DNA of 64,000 nt. It comes from Pseudomonas azotoformans (GTDB lineage Bacteria; Pseudomonadota; Gammaproteobacteria; Pseudomonadales; Pseudomonadaceae). A model generated the notes under the pieces. The model was not told the DNA's origin, ran no database searches, and was given only the letters and a program-made list of their open reading frames with translations. The DNA lies in assembly GCF_900103345.1 (NCBI RefSeq), contig NZ_LT629702.1, positions 5,378,501-5,442,500 on the forward strand, in the 5' to 3' direction. The translations under genes were made by a program, and so were the position numbers. Positions 1 through 9,587 of this stretch are shown piece by piece. Numbering within the stretch: the stretch's first letter is position 1; the number at the start of each line of letters is the position of its first letter.

Positions 1-2573
1 GCTGGATCGGCCTGGATGCCACCTCGGGGCTGTTCGCCAGTGAAGGGCATATCCCGTTGGCCTGCAGTCCCGATCCCTCGTCTGCTGCGCCGATCAGTGG
101 GTTGGTGGAGCCGTGCGAGTGTGAATTCACCCACGAAATGTCTGTAGAGCGGATTTGGGAGGCCCCGCGGGTCACCAAGCCCTACACCGAAGAACAATGG
201 CTGGCGATCCAGGCGCTGGGTCGGCAGATCGATGGCGACCTGCTCAGGGACGATGTCCGCCTGACCATGGGCGGCGAGCCGACCTTTGTCTCCATCGACG
301 ACCCCGACGGCGCCGAATGGAACACCGCCGCGCTCGGCCCGGACAAGCGGCGCCTGTCTGCCGAACTGTTCCAGCGCATGCGCAAGCACTACGCACCCAA
401 AGGGCTGGTGCACTTCGGCCAGGGCAAGTGGTACCCCGGCGAGCAACTGCCGCGCTGGTCGCTCAACTGCTACTGGCGCCGCGACGGCGTGCCGATCTGG
501 CACAACAGCGCGTTGATCGCCGATGAGCAAGAGGATTACGGCGCGGACGGCGTGATGGCCGGGCGTTTCCTGGCCAGCGTCGCCGAGCACCTTAAGCTGC
601 CGGCACGCTTTGTGTTCCCGGCCTTCGAAGACAATTTCTACTACCTGTGGCGCGAAGGCGCGCTGCCGCAGAACGTCACCGCCCAGGACCCGCGCCTGAG
701 CGATGAGCTGGAACGCGAACGCCTGCGCAAGGTGTTCGCCCAGGGCCTGGATAAAATCATCGGGCAGGTATTGCCGCTGGCGCGCACGCCCGCCAATGAT
801 CGGTGGCAGAGTGGGCGCTGGTACCTGCGCGACAACCATTGCCGCCTGGTGCCGGGAGATTCTCCCTTGGGCTATCGCCTGCCGCTGGCCTCGCAGCCGT
901 GGGTGACGGCGGCAGAATATCCGTTTGTGCACCCGACGGACCCTAACCAGGATCAGCCCGAGCTGCCGACTACCGCCCAACTGCGAAGCCATGGCGAACC
1001 TGCGCCGAGTGATGAGCGCGTGCCCAAGGTGGACGAGTCCGCCGACTGGCTGACCCGCACCGCGCTGTGCGCCGAAGCACGGGAAGGGCGGCTCTATCTG
1101 TTCATGCCGCCGCTGGAGCGCGTCGAGGACTATCTGGAACTGGTGGCGGCCATCGAAGCCACCGCTGAAGAACTGCACTGTCCGGTGTTGCTCGAAGGCT
1201 ACGAGCCACCGGCCGACACGCGCCTGAGCAACTTCCGCGTCACGCCGGACCCGGGTGTGATCGAGGTCAACGTGCAGCCGTCCGCCTCTTGGGACGAGTT
1301 GGTGGAGCGCACCGAGTTCCTCTACGAAGAGGCGCGGCAAACCCGCCTGACCACCGAGAAATTCATGATCGACGGGCGCCACACCGGCACCGGTGGCGGT
1401 AACCATTTCGTGCTCGGTGGCGCCACGCCCAAGGACTCGCCGTTCCTGCGTCGCCCAGATCTACTGCGCAGCCTGATCAGCTACTGGCACAACCACCCGT
1501 CGTTGTCCTACCTGTTTTCCGGCCTGTTCATCGGCCCGACCTCCCAGGCGCCACGGGTGGACGAGGCGCGCAACGATGCGCTGTACGAGCTGGAAATCGC
1601 CTTCGCACAAATGCCTGCTCCCGGTGAAGAGTGCCCGCCATGGTTGGTGGACCGCCTGCTGCGCAACCTGCTGATCGACGTGACCGGCAACACTCACCGC
1701 GCCGAATTCTGCATCGACAAACTCTACTCACCGGATGGCGCCACCGGCCGACTGGGCCTGCTGGAACTGCGTGCATTCGAGATGCCGCCCCATGCACGCA
1801 TGAGCCTGACCCAACAACTGCTGCTGCGTGCCTTGGTCGCGCGCTTTTGGCGCGAGCCCTACGCACCGCCGAAGCTGGCGCGCTGGGGCACCGAGTTGCA
1901 CGACCGTTTTCTGCTGCCGCACTTCATCGAGCAGGATTTTGCCGATGTGATCGTCGAGCTCAACGCAGCTGGCTACCCGCTGCGCGCCGAGTGGTTTGCC
2001 GCGCACCTGGAGTTCCGTTTTCCCAAGGTCGGCGACTACGCCGTCAGTGGTATCGAGCTGGAACTGCGCCAGGCCCTGGAACCCTGGCATGTGCTGGGTG
2101 AAGAGGGTGCGGTGGGCGGTACGGTGCGCTATGTGGATTCGTCGCTGGAGCGCCTGCAAGTCAAGGTGACCGGGCTGCCACCGCAACGCTACCTGCTGAC
2201 CTGCAACGGCATCCCGGTACCGCTGCAAGCCACCGGGCGCGTTGGTGAGTTTGTCGCCGGCGTGCGTTATCGCGCCTGGCAACCGGCCAACTGCCTGCAA
2301 CCGACCATCCCGGTGCATGCGCCCTTGGTGTTCGATCTGCTGGATACCTGGATGCAGCGTTCGCTGGGCGGCTGCCAGTACCATGTGGCCCATCCGGGCG
2401 GGCGCAATTACGACAGCTTGCCGGTGAATGCCAATGAGGCGGAGAGCCGGCGGATGGCGCGGTTTTTCCGGCTTGGGCATAGCCCCGGCAAGCTTCCCGT
2501 ACCCACGGTAACCATCAACGATGAATTACCGATGACCCTGGATATGCGGCGTTTCCCCAATAAAAATGACTGA
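1..2573 (+). CDS. Transglutaminase/DUF2126 family protein, 5' end cut by window
   Basis: The reading frame is open from base 3 and begins WIGLDATSGLF, so the true start lies upstream; about 857 residues are visible and full-length family members are around 1100. The missing N-terminal part should hold the transglutaminase core, and the visible end of it runs into a long DUF2126 region (for example TMGGEPTFVSIDDPD, GGGNHFVLGGAT, HRAEFCIDKLYSPDG). The family usually sits beside circularly permuted ATP-grasp/alpha-E proteins and a shorter transglutaminase, as here. These sets have been predicted to act in peptide modification or ligation, but no reaction is established. The family call is firm and the function is not known. 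Confidence 0.9.
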   Translation, partial: WIGLDATSGLFASEGHIPLACSPDPSSAAPISGLVEPCECEFTHEMSVERIWEAPRVTKPYTEEQWLAIQALGRQIDGDLLRDDVRLTMGGEPTFVSIDDPDGAEWNTAALGPDKRRLSAELFQRMRKHYAPKGLVHFGQGKWYPGEQLPRWSLNCYWRRDGVPIWHNSALIADEQEDYGADGVMAGRFLASVAEHLKLPARFVFPAFEDNFYYLWREGALPQNVTAQDPRLSDELERERLRKVFAQGLDKIIGQVLPLARTPANDRWQSGRWYLRDNHCRLVPGDSPLGYRLPLASQPWVTAAEYPFVHPTDPNQDQPELPTTAQLRSHGEPAPSDERVPKVDESADWLTRTALCAEAREGRLYLFMPPLERVEDYLELVAAIEATAEELHCPVLLEGYEPPADTRLSNFRVTPDPGVIEVNVQPSASWDELVERTEFLYEEARQTRLTTEKFMIDGRHTGTGGGNHFVLGGATPKDSPFLRRPDLLRSLISYWHNHPSLSYLFSGLFIGPTSQAPRVDEARNDALYELEIAFAQMPAPGEECPPWLVDRLLRNLLIDVTGNTHRAEFCIDKLYSPDGATGRLGLLELRAFEMPPHARMSLTQQLLLRALVARFWREPYAPPKLARWGTELHDRFLLPHFIEQDFADVIVELNAAGYPLRAEWFAAHLEFRFPKVGDYAVSGIELELRQALEPWHVLGEEGAVGGTVRYVDSSLERLQVKVTGLPPQRYLLTCNGIPVPLQATGRVGEFVAGVRYRAWQPANCLQPTIPVHAPLVFDLLDTWMQRSLGGCQYHVAHPGGRNYDSLPVNANEAESRRMARFFRLGHSPGKLPVPTVTINDELPMTLDMRRFPNKND

Positions 2574-2586
2574 ACGCTGTTTAAAT

Positions 2587-2673
2587 GTGGGAGGGGGCTT
2601 GCCCCCGATTGCGGTGTGTCTGCTGTCCATCTGTTGCCTGACAGTCCGCCATCGGGGGCAAGCCCCCTCCCAC
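2587..2673. repeat. Paired REP element (REPIN), G-rich stem type
   Basis: Two inverted copies of GTGGGAGGGGGCTTGCCC face each other around a ~40-bp spacer. The element lies between the DUF2126 gene and the ATP-grasp gene. This is a non-coding mobile repeat typical of the P. fluorescens group, moved in trans by RAYT transposases; none is encoded in this window. Confidence 0.9.
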
Positions 2674-2730
2674 AGTAGATTGCAGTGAATTTGAGTTAAT
2701 CTGAGCCCCCTTGCCCCTGCCGAGCGTTCC

Positions 2731-5217
2731 ATGTCCGACTTGCTCGACCGTTACCCGCTGACCGCGGGCACTTATCACGAACTGCTGGAAGACAGCGGCG
2801 CAGTGCGTGCCCATTGGCAGCGCCTGCTCGACCACCTGCAACGCAGCACGCCTGCACAATTGGCCCAGCGCCAGGCGCTGCTGACCCGGCAGATTCAGGA
2901 AAACGGCGTGACCTACAACGTCTACGCCGACCCCAAGGGCGCCGACCGCCCCTGGGAATTGGACCTGCTGCCCCATGTGCTGGCCGCCGATGAGTGGCAG
3001 CACCTGTCCGCCGGTATCGCCCAGCGTGCGCGCTTGCTCAATGCCGTGCTTGCCGACCTGTACGGTCCGCAACGCTTGATCAAGGAAGGCTTGCTGCCGG
3101 CCGAACTGGTGTTCGGGCATAACAACTTCCTGTGGCCGTGCCAGGGCATCCAACCGCCTGATGGTGCCTTTTTGCACCTGTACGCCGTGGACCTGGCGCG
3201 CACGCCGGATGGCCGCTGGTGGGTCACCGCCGACCGGACCCAAGCCCCGTCTGGCGCCGGTTACGCGTTGGAAAACCGCACCATCGTGTCCCGCGCCTTT
3301 CCGGATCTGTACCGCGACTTGCAGGTGCAGCACCTCACCGGTTTCTTTCGCACCTTGCAGGAAACCCTGGCCCGTCAGGCGCCCGGTGATGATCAACCCC
3401 CGCTGATCGTGCTGCTCACCCCTGGCCGTTTCAACGAAAGTTACTTCGAACACCTCTACCTCGCCCGCCAGCTAGGCTACCCGCTGGTGGAGGGCGGCGA
3501 CCTCACTGTGCGTGACAGCACGGTGTTCCTGAAAACCCTCAGCGGCCTGCGCCGGGTGCACGCGATCATGCGTCGCCTGGACGATGACTTCTGCGACCCG
3601 CTGGAACTGCGCACCGACTCCGCCCTCGGCGTGCCCGGCCTGCTTGATGCGGTGCGCCAAGGCAATGTGCTGGTGGCCAATGCCTTGGGCAGCGGTGTGC
3701 TGGAATCCCCCGGTTTGCTGGGCTTTCTGCCGAAGATCAACGAATTCCTGTTTGGCGAAGCACTGATCCTGCCGTCCATCGCCACCTGGTGGTGCGGTGA
3801 AGCGCCGGTACTGGCCGAGGCCCTCGAGAAACTGCCAGAGCTGCTGATCAAACCGGCGTTTCCGTCACAGAGTTTCACCCCGGTATTCGGCCGCGACCTG
3901 AACGACGCGCAGCGCCAGGCCTTGGCCGAGCGCATGCGTGCGCGGCCCTACGCCTACGTCGCCCAGGAACTGGCGCAGCTGTCCCAGGCGCCGGTGTGGC
4001 ACACCGTGGATGATCATCTGCAACACCGTGCCATCGGCATGCGTGTGTACGCCGTGGCCAGCGATGAGGGCTATCGCGTGTTGCCCGGTGGCCTGACACG
4101 AGTGGCCGCCGAAGCCGATGCCGAAGTGGTGTCGATGCAACGCGGTGGTGCCAGTAAAGATACCTGGGTGCTCGGCGAGCGCGCTTCCGGTGGTGAACAT
4201 TGGCGTGCACAGCGCGCAATCGGCGCCCATGACCTGGTGCGCCGCGACCCTTATCTGCCGTCCCGCGTAGTGGAAAACCTGTTCTGGTTCGGCCGTTATT
4301 GCGAGCGCTGTGATGACAGCGCGCGCTGGCTGCGCATCGTGCTGGCGCGTTATGTGGACGGTGACGATCCGCTGGCCTTGCAGGCTGCCGTCGAGCTGGG
4401 CGAGAACCTGCGCTTGCTGCCGGAAGAGGGCGAGTTGCCGGAACGCCTGCTGGCGGCGTTGCTCGGTGACGACTGGCCCTCAAGCCTGCGCGCCAACCTG
4501 CAACGCTTGCAGTGGGCGGCGTCCCAGGTGCGCGGCAAGCTGTCCCGGGAAAACTGGCAGGCCCTGGTGGAATTGCAACGCGAAGCCCTGGAGCTGGAAA
4601 GTGAGTCACCGGACTTTGGCGAGTTGCTGGACTTTCTCAACCGCCTGGTGATGTCCCTGGCGGCGCTGTCCGGGTTTGCCCTGGACGACATGACCCGCGA
4701 CGAAGGCTGGCGCTTTTTGATGATGGGCCGGCGCATCGAGCGCCTGCAATTCCTCAGCAGCAGCCTGGCGGCATTCCTGCGCGGTGTGGCGGTGTTCGAC
4801 CAGGCCGGGCTGGAGTGGTTGCTGGAATTGGGCAACAGCAGCATCACCTATCGCTCGCGCTACCTGGCGGTGCCGCAGTTGATCCCGGTGCTCGATTTGT
4901 TGCTGCTGGATGAGCAGAACCCCCATGCGGTGCTGTTCCAGCTCAAACTGGTGAGTCGCACCTTGCGCCGTCTCAACGATGACTTTGGCGTGCCGCGTGA
5001 AACCGGCCTCGGCCCGCTGGTCGAGCGCCTGGCGCGCTTCGACCTGGGCTGCCTGGAAAACCCGTTGTTCGGCGAGTCCAGCGTACGTGCCGCGCTGGAC
5101 GGCCTGGCCGACCTGCTGCAAGCGGTGGCCGATGAGAGTGGGCAGGTGTCGGATCGCCTGGCCTTGCGCCATTTTGCCCATGTGGATGATGTCAGCCAGC
5201 AAACGGTGTCGGTGTGA
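2731..5217 (+). CDS. Circularly permuted ATP-grasp / alpha-E domain fusion protein
   Basis: This 828-residue protein starts at ATG 2731. The first ~480 residues match the circularly permuted type 2 ATP-grasp family (DUF404/DUF407): GRFNESYFEHLYLARQLG, VEGGDLTVRD and LIKPAFPSQS lie in ATP-grasp-like context. The last ~310 residues match the alpha-E domain (formerly DUF403), beginning PSRVVENLFWFGRYCERC and carrying RDEGWRFLMMGRRIERL. Elsewhere these are often two separate genes, so this is a fusion. ATP-grasp enzymes form amide or thioester bonds, and with the neighbouring transglutaminases this suggests a peptide-ligating or peptide-trimming set; that is inference. Its stop overlaps the next start by one base. 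Confidence 0.9.
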   Translation: MSDLLDRYPLTAGTYHELLEDSGAVRAHWQRLLDHLQRSTPAQLAQRQALLTRQIQENGVTYNVYADPKGADRPWELDLLPHVLAADEWQHLSAGIAQRARLLNAVLADLYGPQRLIKEGLLPAELVFGHNNFLWPCQGIQPPDGAFLHLYAVDLARTPDGRWWVTADRTQAPSGAGYALENRTIVSRAFPDLYRDLQVQHLTGFFRTLQETLARQAPGDDQPPLIVLLTPGRFNESYFEHLYLARQLGYPLVEGGDLTVRDSTVFLKTLSGLRRVHAIMRRLDDDFCDPLELRTDSALGVPGLLDAVRQGNVLVANALGSGVLESPGLLGFLPKINEFLFGEALILPSIATWWCGEAPVLAEALEKLPELLIKPAFPSQSFTPVFGRDLNDAQRQALAERMRARPYAYVAQELAQLSQAPVWHTVDDHLQHRAIGMRVYAVASDEGYRVLPGGLTRVAAEADAEVVSMQRGGASKDTWVLGERASGGEHWRAQRAIGAHDLVRRDPYLPSRVVENLFWFGRYCERCDDSARWLRIVLARYVDGDDPLALQAAVELGENLRLLPEEGELPERLLAALLGDDWPSSLRANLQRLQWAASQVRGKLSRENWQALVELQREALELESESPDFGELLDFLNRLVMSLAALSGFALDDMTRDEGWRFLMMGRRIERLQFLSSSLAAFLRGVAVFDQAGLEWLLELGNSSITYRSRYLAVPQLIPVLDLLLLDEQNPHAVLFQLKLVSRTLRRLNDDFGVPRETGLGPLVERLARFDLGCLENPLFGESSVRAALDGLADLLQAVADESGQVSDRLALRHFAHVDDVSQQTVSV

Positions 5218-6107
5218 TGAGTGCGCGCTACCAGATTTTCCACGATACCCATTACCACTACGACAGCCCGGTGTCCCTGGCCCAGCAGCTGGCGCACCTG
5301 TGGCCACGGCCGTGCGCCTGGCAGCGCTGCAGCTCGCAGCAACTGGATATCAGCCCGCAGCCGTCGTCGCGCCGCGATGAGCTGGACGTGTTCGGCAACC
5401 CCATCACTCGCCTGGCATTCGAGCGGCCCCATGACGAACTGCTGGTCAATGCCGGGCTGACCGTGGAAGTGCTGGCGCGGCCGGTGCTGGATTTCCAGCA
5501 ATCGCCGGCCTGGGACCAGACCCGCGACCGCCTGACCTACAGCAGCCAGCCGATGTCCGGTGAGTTGATCGAAGCCTGCCGCTATCGTTTCGAATCGCCC
5601 TACGTGCATTTGAAGAAAACCTTCGTCGAGTTCTCCGAAAGCTGTTTCCCGCCCGGCGCGCCGTTGCTGTTGGGCGTACAGGCGCTGATGGAAAAAATCT
5701 TCAGCGAATTCACCTTCGATGCCGAAGCCACCCAGGTCGCCACGCCGCTGGTGGAAGTGCTTGAGCGCCGTCGCGGCGTGTGCCAGGACTTCGCCCACCT
5801 GATGCTCGCCTGCCTGCGCTCCCGCGGCCTGGCAGCGCGCTATATCAGCGGCTATCTGCTGACCCAGCCACCGCCTGGCCAGCCACGGCTGATCGGCGCC
5901 GATGCGTCCCATGCGTGGGTCTCGGTGTATTGCCCGGTTTCAGGCTGGGTGGACTTTGATCCGACGAACAATGTGCAGCCGGCACTGGAGCACATCACCC
6001 TGGCCTGGGGCCGGGACTTTTCCGATGTGTCGCCGTTGCGGGGGGTGATTCTGGGGGGAGGGAGCCATGACCCGGAGGTGCGGGTGACGGTGATGCCGCT
6101 GGTGTAG
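5217..6107 (+). CDS. Transglutaminase-like cysteine protease family protein
   Basis: This 296-residue protein starts at ATG 5217, one base inside the preceding TGA, which implies translational coupling; a GTG just upstream is less likely. The N-terminal ~80 residues form the beta-rich transglutaminase N domain (YQIFHDTHYHYDSPV). The core carries the papain-like triad: Cys189 in RRGVCQDFAHL, His232 in DASHAWVSV and Asp246 in GWVDFDPTNN. It is probably a cytoplasmic peptidase or transamidase, because no signal peptide is seen. It forms an operon with the ATP-grasp/alpha-E and DUF2126 genes. Its stop codon lies inside the following REP element. Confidence 0.93.
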   Translation: MSARYQIFHDTHYHYDSPVSLAQQLAHLWPRPCAWQRCSSQQLDISPQPSSRRDELDVFGNPITRLAFERPHDELLVNAGLTVEVLARPVLDFQQSPAWDQTRDRLTYSSQPMSGELIEACRYRFESPYVHLKKTFVEFSESCFPPGAPLLLGVQALMEKIFSEFTFDAEATQVATPLVEVLERRRGVCQDFAHLMLACLRSRGLAARYISGYLLTQPPPGQPRLIGADASHAWVSVYCPVSGWVDFDPTNNVQPALEHITLAWGRDFSDVSPLRGVILGGGSHDPEVRVTVMPLV

Positions 6108-6201
6108 GAGCGAGCTTGCTCGCGAACAACGTTAACGATAACGCGGGGTGCCTGGTTTGACCCGGCGCCCTCAGGTTCTTCGCGAGCAAGCTCGCTCCTA
6201 C
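6104..6201. repeat. Paired REP element, GTAGGAGCGAGC type
   Basis: Inverted copies of GTAGGAGCGAGCTTGCTC enclose a ~50-bp spacer. The left copy starts inside the stop region of the upstream transglutaminase gene (TAG at 6105-6107 is part of the REP), so the repeat forms the 3' end of that transcript and may stabilise it. Confidence 0.9.
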
Positions 6202-6210
6202 AGTAAATAA

Positions 6211-6393
6211 TTATTCAGCCGAATCTTTTGGTGTTTCGCTCTCTTCGCTCGTTACTTCAGCATCTGCATCCGGGTTCAGTGCGCCGGCCTCTTCGTCTGC
6301 AGCGGCTTTCTTGCGTTGCAGTTTTTCCTCTTTCTTCTGTTCCTTGGCCAAGTCTCTCTGACGTTTGGCGAAGGAGTAATTAGGTTTGGCCAT
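6211..6393 (-). CDS. Small charged conserved protein (60 aa)
   Basis: The protein starts MAKPNYSFAKRQRDLAK and is very rich in Lys, Arg and Gln in its first half (KEQKKEEKLQRKKAAADEE) and acidic in its second. ATG 6393 was chosen over longer in-frame starts because a GAGGAT ribosome-binding site sits just before it and the longer N-terminus looks non-coding. A basic coiled-coil-like half followed by an acidic tail is typical of small Pseudomonas proteins of unknown function. It stands alone on the minus strand. Confidence 0.75.
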   Translation of the reverse strand: MAKPNYSFAKRQRDLAKEQKKEEKLQRKKAAADEEAGALNPDADAEVTSEESETPKDSAE

Positions 6394-6480
6394 GGGCGAT
6401 CCTCTAGGGTCGAAGGTGAGGGTGGCGGCGCGCAGCTGCCTTGGGCTGCCATGGTAGCAGCTTAGCACCGCGCTTGGCCT

Positions 6481-6537
6481 TCACTTACCGCAGGCGTAGG
6501 CGGCCAGCAGGCCGTTGAACAGTTGATTGAGGTGCAT
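6481..6537 (-). CDS. Possible 18-residue peptide
   Basis: A very short frame reads MHLNQLFNGLLAAYACGK and stops. A GGAG sits about ten bases before the ATG. The peptide is hydrophobic in the middle. Chance occurrence is quite possible at this length; it is listed because it has both a ribosome-binding site and a clean stop in an otherwise empty 330-base gap upstream of azurin. Confidence 0.2.
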   Translation of the reverse strand: MHLNQLFNGLLAAYACGK

Positions 6538-6627
6538 GGCTTGGGCTCCAGTGGGTGATGGGCCGATCTTAATCAGCGTACGGCACTTTGGCTGGTTGAT
6601 TGTGTCGATAAGTCTGATAGCCTAAAG

Positions 6628-6637
6628 TTGTATACAA
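6628..6637. promoter_or_regulatory. Perfect palindrome upstream of azurin
   Basis: TTGTATACAA is a perfect 10-bp palindrome about 90 bases before the azurin start. Such sequences serve as operators for GntR-type and other dimeric regulators, but it also contains a -10-like TATACA, so it may simply be part of the promoter. Confidence 0.3.
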
Positions 6638-6641
6638 TCTG

Positions 6642-6655
6642 TTGATTCAGGTCAT
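6642..6655. promoter_or_regulatory. Degenerate ANR/FNR-like box upstream of azurin
   Basis: TTGATTCAGGTCAT keeps the left half of the FNR/ANR consensus (TTGAT, four bases, ATCAA) and only part of the right half. Azurin in P. aeruginosa is known to be under ANR and RpoS control, which is the only reason to list so weak a match. Confidence 0.25.
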
Positions 6656-6725
6656 AAGAATTTCTGCCTGCTTCAGGCACCCTTGTCGCACTACGCGTTT
6701 TTTAAACCCTGCCTTGGAGATTCAC

Positions 6726-7172
6726 ATGTTTGCCAAACTCGTTGCTGTTTCCCTGCTGACTCTGGCGAGCGGCCAGTTGCTTGCTGCAGAGTGCAAGGTC
6801 ACTGTCGACTCCACCGACCAAATGTCCTTCAACACCAAAGCCATTGAAATCGACAAGAGCTGCAAGACATTCACCGTCGAGCTGACTCACTCCGGCAACC
6901 TGCCGAAAAACGTCATGGGCCATAACTGGGTGCTGACCAGCGCCGCCGACATGCAGCCGGTTGCCACTGACGGCATGGCCGCCGGTATCGACAAGAACTA
7001 CCTGAAAGACGGCGACACCCGCATCATCGCCCACACCAAGATCATCGGTGCCGGCGAGAAAGACTCGGTGACCTTCGACGTGTCGAAGCTGGCCGCCGGG
7101 ACTGACTACGCGTTCTTCTGCTCGTTCCCAGGCCACATCTCGATGATGAAAGGCACTGTGACCCTGAAGTAA
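6726..7172 (+). CDS. azu: Azurin, periplasmic blue copper protein
   Basis: Azurin is a small electron carrier of the periplasm. ATG 6726 gives 148 residues: a 20-residue Sec signal peptide ([20 protein letters not shown]) and a 128-residue mature protein starting AECKV, exactly the usual mature length. Counting on the mature chain, the type 1 copper ligands fall at the known positions: Gly45, His46 (MGHNW), Cys112, His117 and Met121 ([12 protein letters not shown]). The structural disulfide Cys3-Cys26 is also present. It is monocistronic, followed by a REP pair. A longer in-frame start at 6642 would bury the signal peptide and is rejected. Confidence 0.98.
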   Translation: MFAKLVAVSLLTLASGQLLAAECKVTVDSTDQMSFNTKAIEIDKSCKTFTVELTHSGNLPKNVMGHNWVLTSAADMQPVATDGMAAGIDKNYLKDGDTRIIAHTKIIGAGEKDSVTFDVSKLAAGTDYAFFCSFPGHISMMKGTVTLK

Positions 7173-7188
7173 CACCGCGTTATCGTTT

Positions 7189-7269
7189 TTCGCGAGCAAG
7201 CCCGCTCCCACATTCGACGCGTTCCCATGCTGGAAAACGGTCAAGTGTGGGAGCGGGCTTGCTCGCGAA
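7189..7269. repeat. Paired REP element, GTGGGAGCGGGC type
   Basis: Inverted copies of GTGGGAGCGGGCTTGCTC with a short spacer lie between the convergent azu and nadE ends, where they may also act as a transcript end structure. Confidence 0.9.
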
Positions 7270-7306
7270 GGCGGTCTAAAAATCACCACAACCTACAGGA
7301 TTCACC

Positions 7307-8134
7307 TCACGGCGCAAACGGCATGACCCGCTTGTGCTCGGTCTTGCGATAAGTGTCGCAGATGATCCTGAACGCTTCCTCACGCACCGGCTCGCCGTGC
7401 AGGAACGCATCGATCTCCGCGTAGGTCACGCCATGTGACGCTTCGTCCGGCTTGCCCGGCGACAAATCTTCCAGGTCCGCAGTAGGCACTTTCTCCACCA
7501 ACGACTCCGGCGCCCCGAAGTGCCGCGCAATCGCACGCACCTGGTTCTTCACCAGCCCGCTCAACGGTGCCAGGTCGCAGGCGCCGTCACCGAACTTGGT
7601 GAAAAAGCCCATCACCGCTTCCGCCGCATGGTCGGTGCCGATCACCAGGCCACCGGCCGCGCCGGCGATGGTGTACTGCGCCACCATGCGCATGCGCGCC
7701 TTGGTATTGCCCAGCACGAAATCGCGGGACACCGCCGCCTTGCCCTCAAATGCCGCGACTTCACTGGCCAGGGCCTTGACCGCCGGGCCAATGTTCACGG
7801 TGTGGCGCTCGTCCGGCTCGATAAAGTCCACCGAGGCCGTGGCGTCGATTTCGTCGAACTGGGTTTCGTAGGGCAGGCGCACGGCGATAAAGCGGTAGTC
7901 CTCATCACCCGTGCTTTCACGCAGTTCCTTCATTGCGCGTTGGGCCAACAGGCCGGCGGTCAGGGAGTCGACGCCACCGCTGATGCCCAGCACCAGCGCC
8001 TTGAGCCCGGACTTGCGCAGGCAATCCTGGATAAACGCCACGCGGCGGGCAACCTCGGCCTCAAGGGCGGCCTGGTCGTTGAACGGCGCTTGGACCTTGA
8101 GCTGCTGCGCAATCTCACGCTGTACGGCTTGCAT
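7307..8134 (-). CDS. nadE: NAD(+) synthetase, ammonia-dependent
   Basis: This 275-residue enzyme makes NAD from nicotinate adenine dinucleotide, ATP and ammonia, the last step of NAD synthesis. The ATP-pyrophosphatase P-loop SGGVDS (in [16 protein letters not shown]) is clear, as is the downstream [19 protein letters not shown] block. There is no N-terminal glutaminase domain, so it uses free ammonia. ATG 8134 follows an AAGGAG site. It lies 3 bases downstream of pncB in one operon, which joins nicotinate salvage to NAD formation. Confidence 0.97.
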   Translation of the reverse strand: MQAVQREIAQQLKVQAPFNDQAALEAEVARRVAFIQDCLRKSGLKALVLGISGGVDSLTAGLLAQRAMKELRESTGDEDYRFIAVRLPYETQFDEIDATASVDFIEPDERHTVNIGPAVKALASEVAAFEGKAAVSRDFVLGNTKARMRMVAQYTIAGAAGGLVIGTDHAAEAVMGFFTKFGDGACDLAPLSGLVKNQVRAIARHFGAPESLVEKVPTADLEDLSPGKPDEASHGVTYAEIDAFLHGEPVREEAFRIICDTYRKTEHKRVMPFAP

Positions 8135-8137
8135 GAT

Positions 8138-9352
8138 TCACTCCTTGCTTGGTAGGGCAGGTACTTTGAAAACGTGACGCAAATAGGCGACGAAATTCGG
8201 GTCGGTGCAATGGGTCTTGCCCGCTTCATCGGAGATTTTCGCGACGGGCTGGCCATTGCAGGCGGTCATTTTAAGCACGATGCTCATCGGCTCGACACCC
8301 GGGATGTCACAGGTCAGGTTGGTGCCGATGCCAAAGCTCACATTGATCCGACCACGCAGCGCACGGAATATTTCCAGGGCCTTGGGCAGCGACAGGCTGT
8401 CGGAGAACACCAGGGTTTTGCTCATCGGTTCGATGCCGAGCTTGTGGTAGTGGGCGATGGCTTTCTCCGCCCACTGCACCGGGTCACCGGAGTCATGGCG
8501 CAGGCCGTCGAACAGCTTGGCGAAGTACAAGTCGAAGTCGCCGAGGAACGCGTCGGTGGTGATGCAGTCGGTCAGGGCGATGCCCAGCAGGCCCCGGTAC
8601 TCGCGGACCCAGCAGTCCAGCGCGGCGATCTGGCTGTCGATCAGGCGCGGGCCGAGTTGCTGGTGGGCCATGATCCATTCGTGGGCCATGGTACCCAACG
8701 GTTTCATGTCAAACTCGCGGGCCAGGTGCACGTTGCTGGTGCCGACAAAACGTCCGGGGAAGTCATGCTTGAGCACGCTGACCACTTCCTCCTGTACGCG
8801 GTACGAGAAGCGCCGGCGCGTGCCGAAGTCGGCCACTTGCAGCTCGGACAGCTCGTCGCTGCTGGCGTTGGCGGTCAGCCAGTCGAACTTGCGGTACAGC
8901 TGTTCGCGGGCCTGTTCGAGGATCACGGTCTGGTAGCGGTAGCGGTTACGCACTTCGCTGACGATGGCCAGCATCGGCACTTCAAACAGGATCACATGCA
9001 GCCACGGCCCGCGCAGGCGGATGAACAGTTCACCGTTCTCGATGCCGGTCTGCACGTAACGGAGGTTGAAGCGGAACAGCCCGAGAAAGCGCAAAAAATC
9101 CGGCTTCATGAAGCTGATGCGCTCCAGGAAACCCAGTTGGTCGGGGCTCAGGCTCAATTCGGCAAGGCGCTCGATCTGGTAGCGGATCTCCGCCAGGTAC
9201 GGGCGCAGGTCTTCGCTATTACGGCAACGGAACTCCCATTCAACTTCCACATTGGGGTAGTTGTGCAGCACCGCCTGCATCATGGTCAGCTTGTAGAAGT
9301 CGGTGTCGAGCAAGTTCTGCACGATGCGATCGGCAAACACACTCTCGCTCAT
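8138..9352 (-). CDS. pncB: Nicotinate phosphoribosyltransferase
   Basis: This enzyme converts nicotinate and PRPP to nicotinate mononucleotide in the salvage route. ATG 9352 gives 404 residues, starting [24 protein letters not shown], with GGAG upstream; longer in-frame extensions look non-coding. [19 protein letters not shown] (the region of the phosphorylated histidine), DSGDPVQW and [11 protein letters not shown] are family hallmarks. It is the first gene of the pncB-nadE operon. Confidence 0.96.
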   Translation of the reverse strand: MSESVFADRIVQNLLDTDFYKLTMMQAVLHNYPNVEVEWEFRCRNSEDLRPYLAEIRYQIERLAELSLSPDQLGFLERISFMKPDFLRFLGLFRFNLRYVQTGIENGELFIRLRGPWLHVILFEVPMLAIVSEVRNRYRYQTVILEQAREQLYRKFDWLTANASSDELSELQVADFGTRRRFSYRVQEEVVSVLKHDFPGRFVGTSNVHLAREFDMKPLGTMAHEWIMAHQQLGPRLIDSQIAALDCWVREYRGLLGIALTDCITTDAFLGDFDLYFAKLFDGLRHDSGDPVQWAEKAIAHYHKLGIEPMSKTLVFSDSLSLPKALEIFRALRGRINVSFGIGTNLTCDIPGVEPMSIVLKMTACNGQPVAKISDEAGKTHCTDPNFVAYLRHVFKVPALPSKE

Positions 9353-9489
9353 AACGGGAATCTCCAGACGGGACGGCGATGGGCGCCGACCTTTACGCAC
9401 AATTAAGGAAGGGGGCTAGTGGCGCATAGACCTGTGGGGTTTTGCCAGTGATTTTTTATTTTGGGTTTTTTGTTGTGGCAACTAGCGCC

Positions 9490-9572
9490 TTCGCGAGCAA
9501 GCCCGCTCCCACATTTGAACGCATTCCAACCTGGGAACGCGGTCGAATGTGGGAGCGGGCTTGCTCGCGAAG
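9490..9572. repeat. Paired REP element, GTGGGAGCGGGC type
   Basis: Inverted REP pair just downstream of the LysR gene stop and upstream of pncB, in the gap between two minus-strand genes. Confidence 0.9.
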
Positions 9573-9587
9573 GCAATATTCCAGGCA

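Noticed and set aside
8174..9406. 410-codon plus-strand frame over pncB
   Set aside because: Exact antisense of a well-supported enzyme gene.
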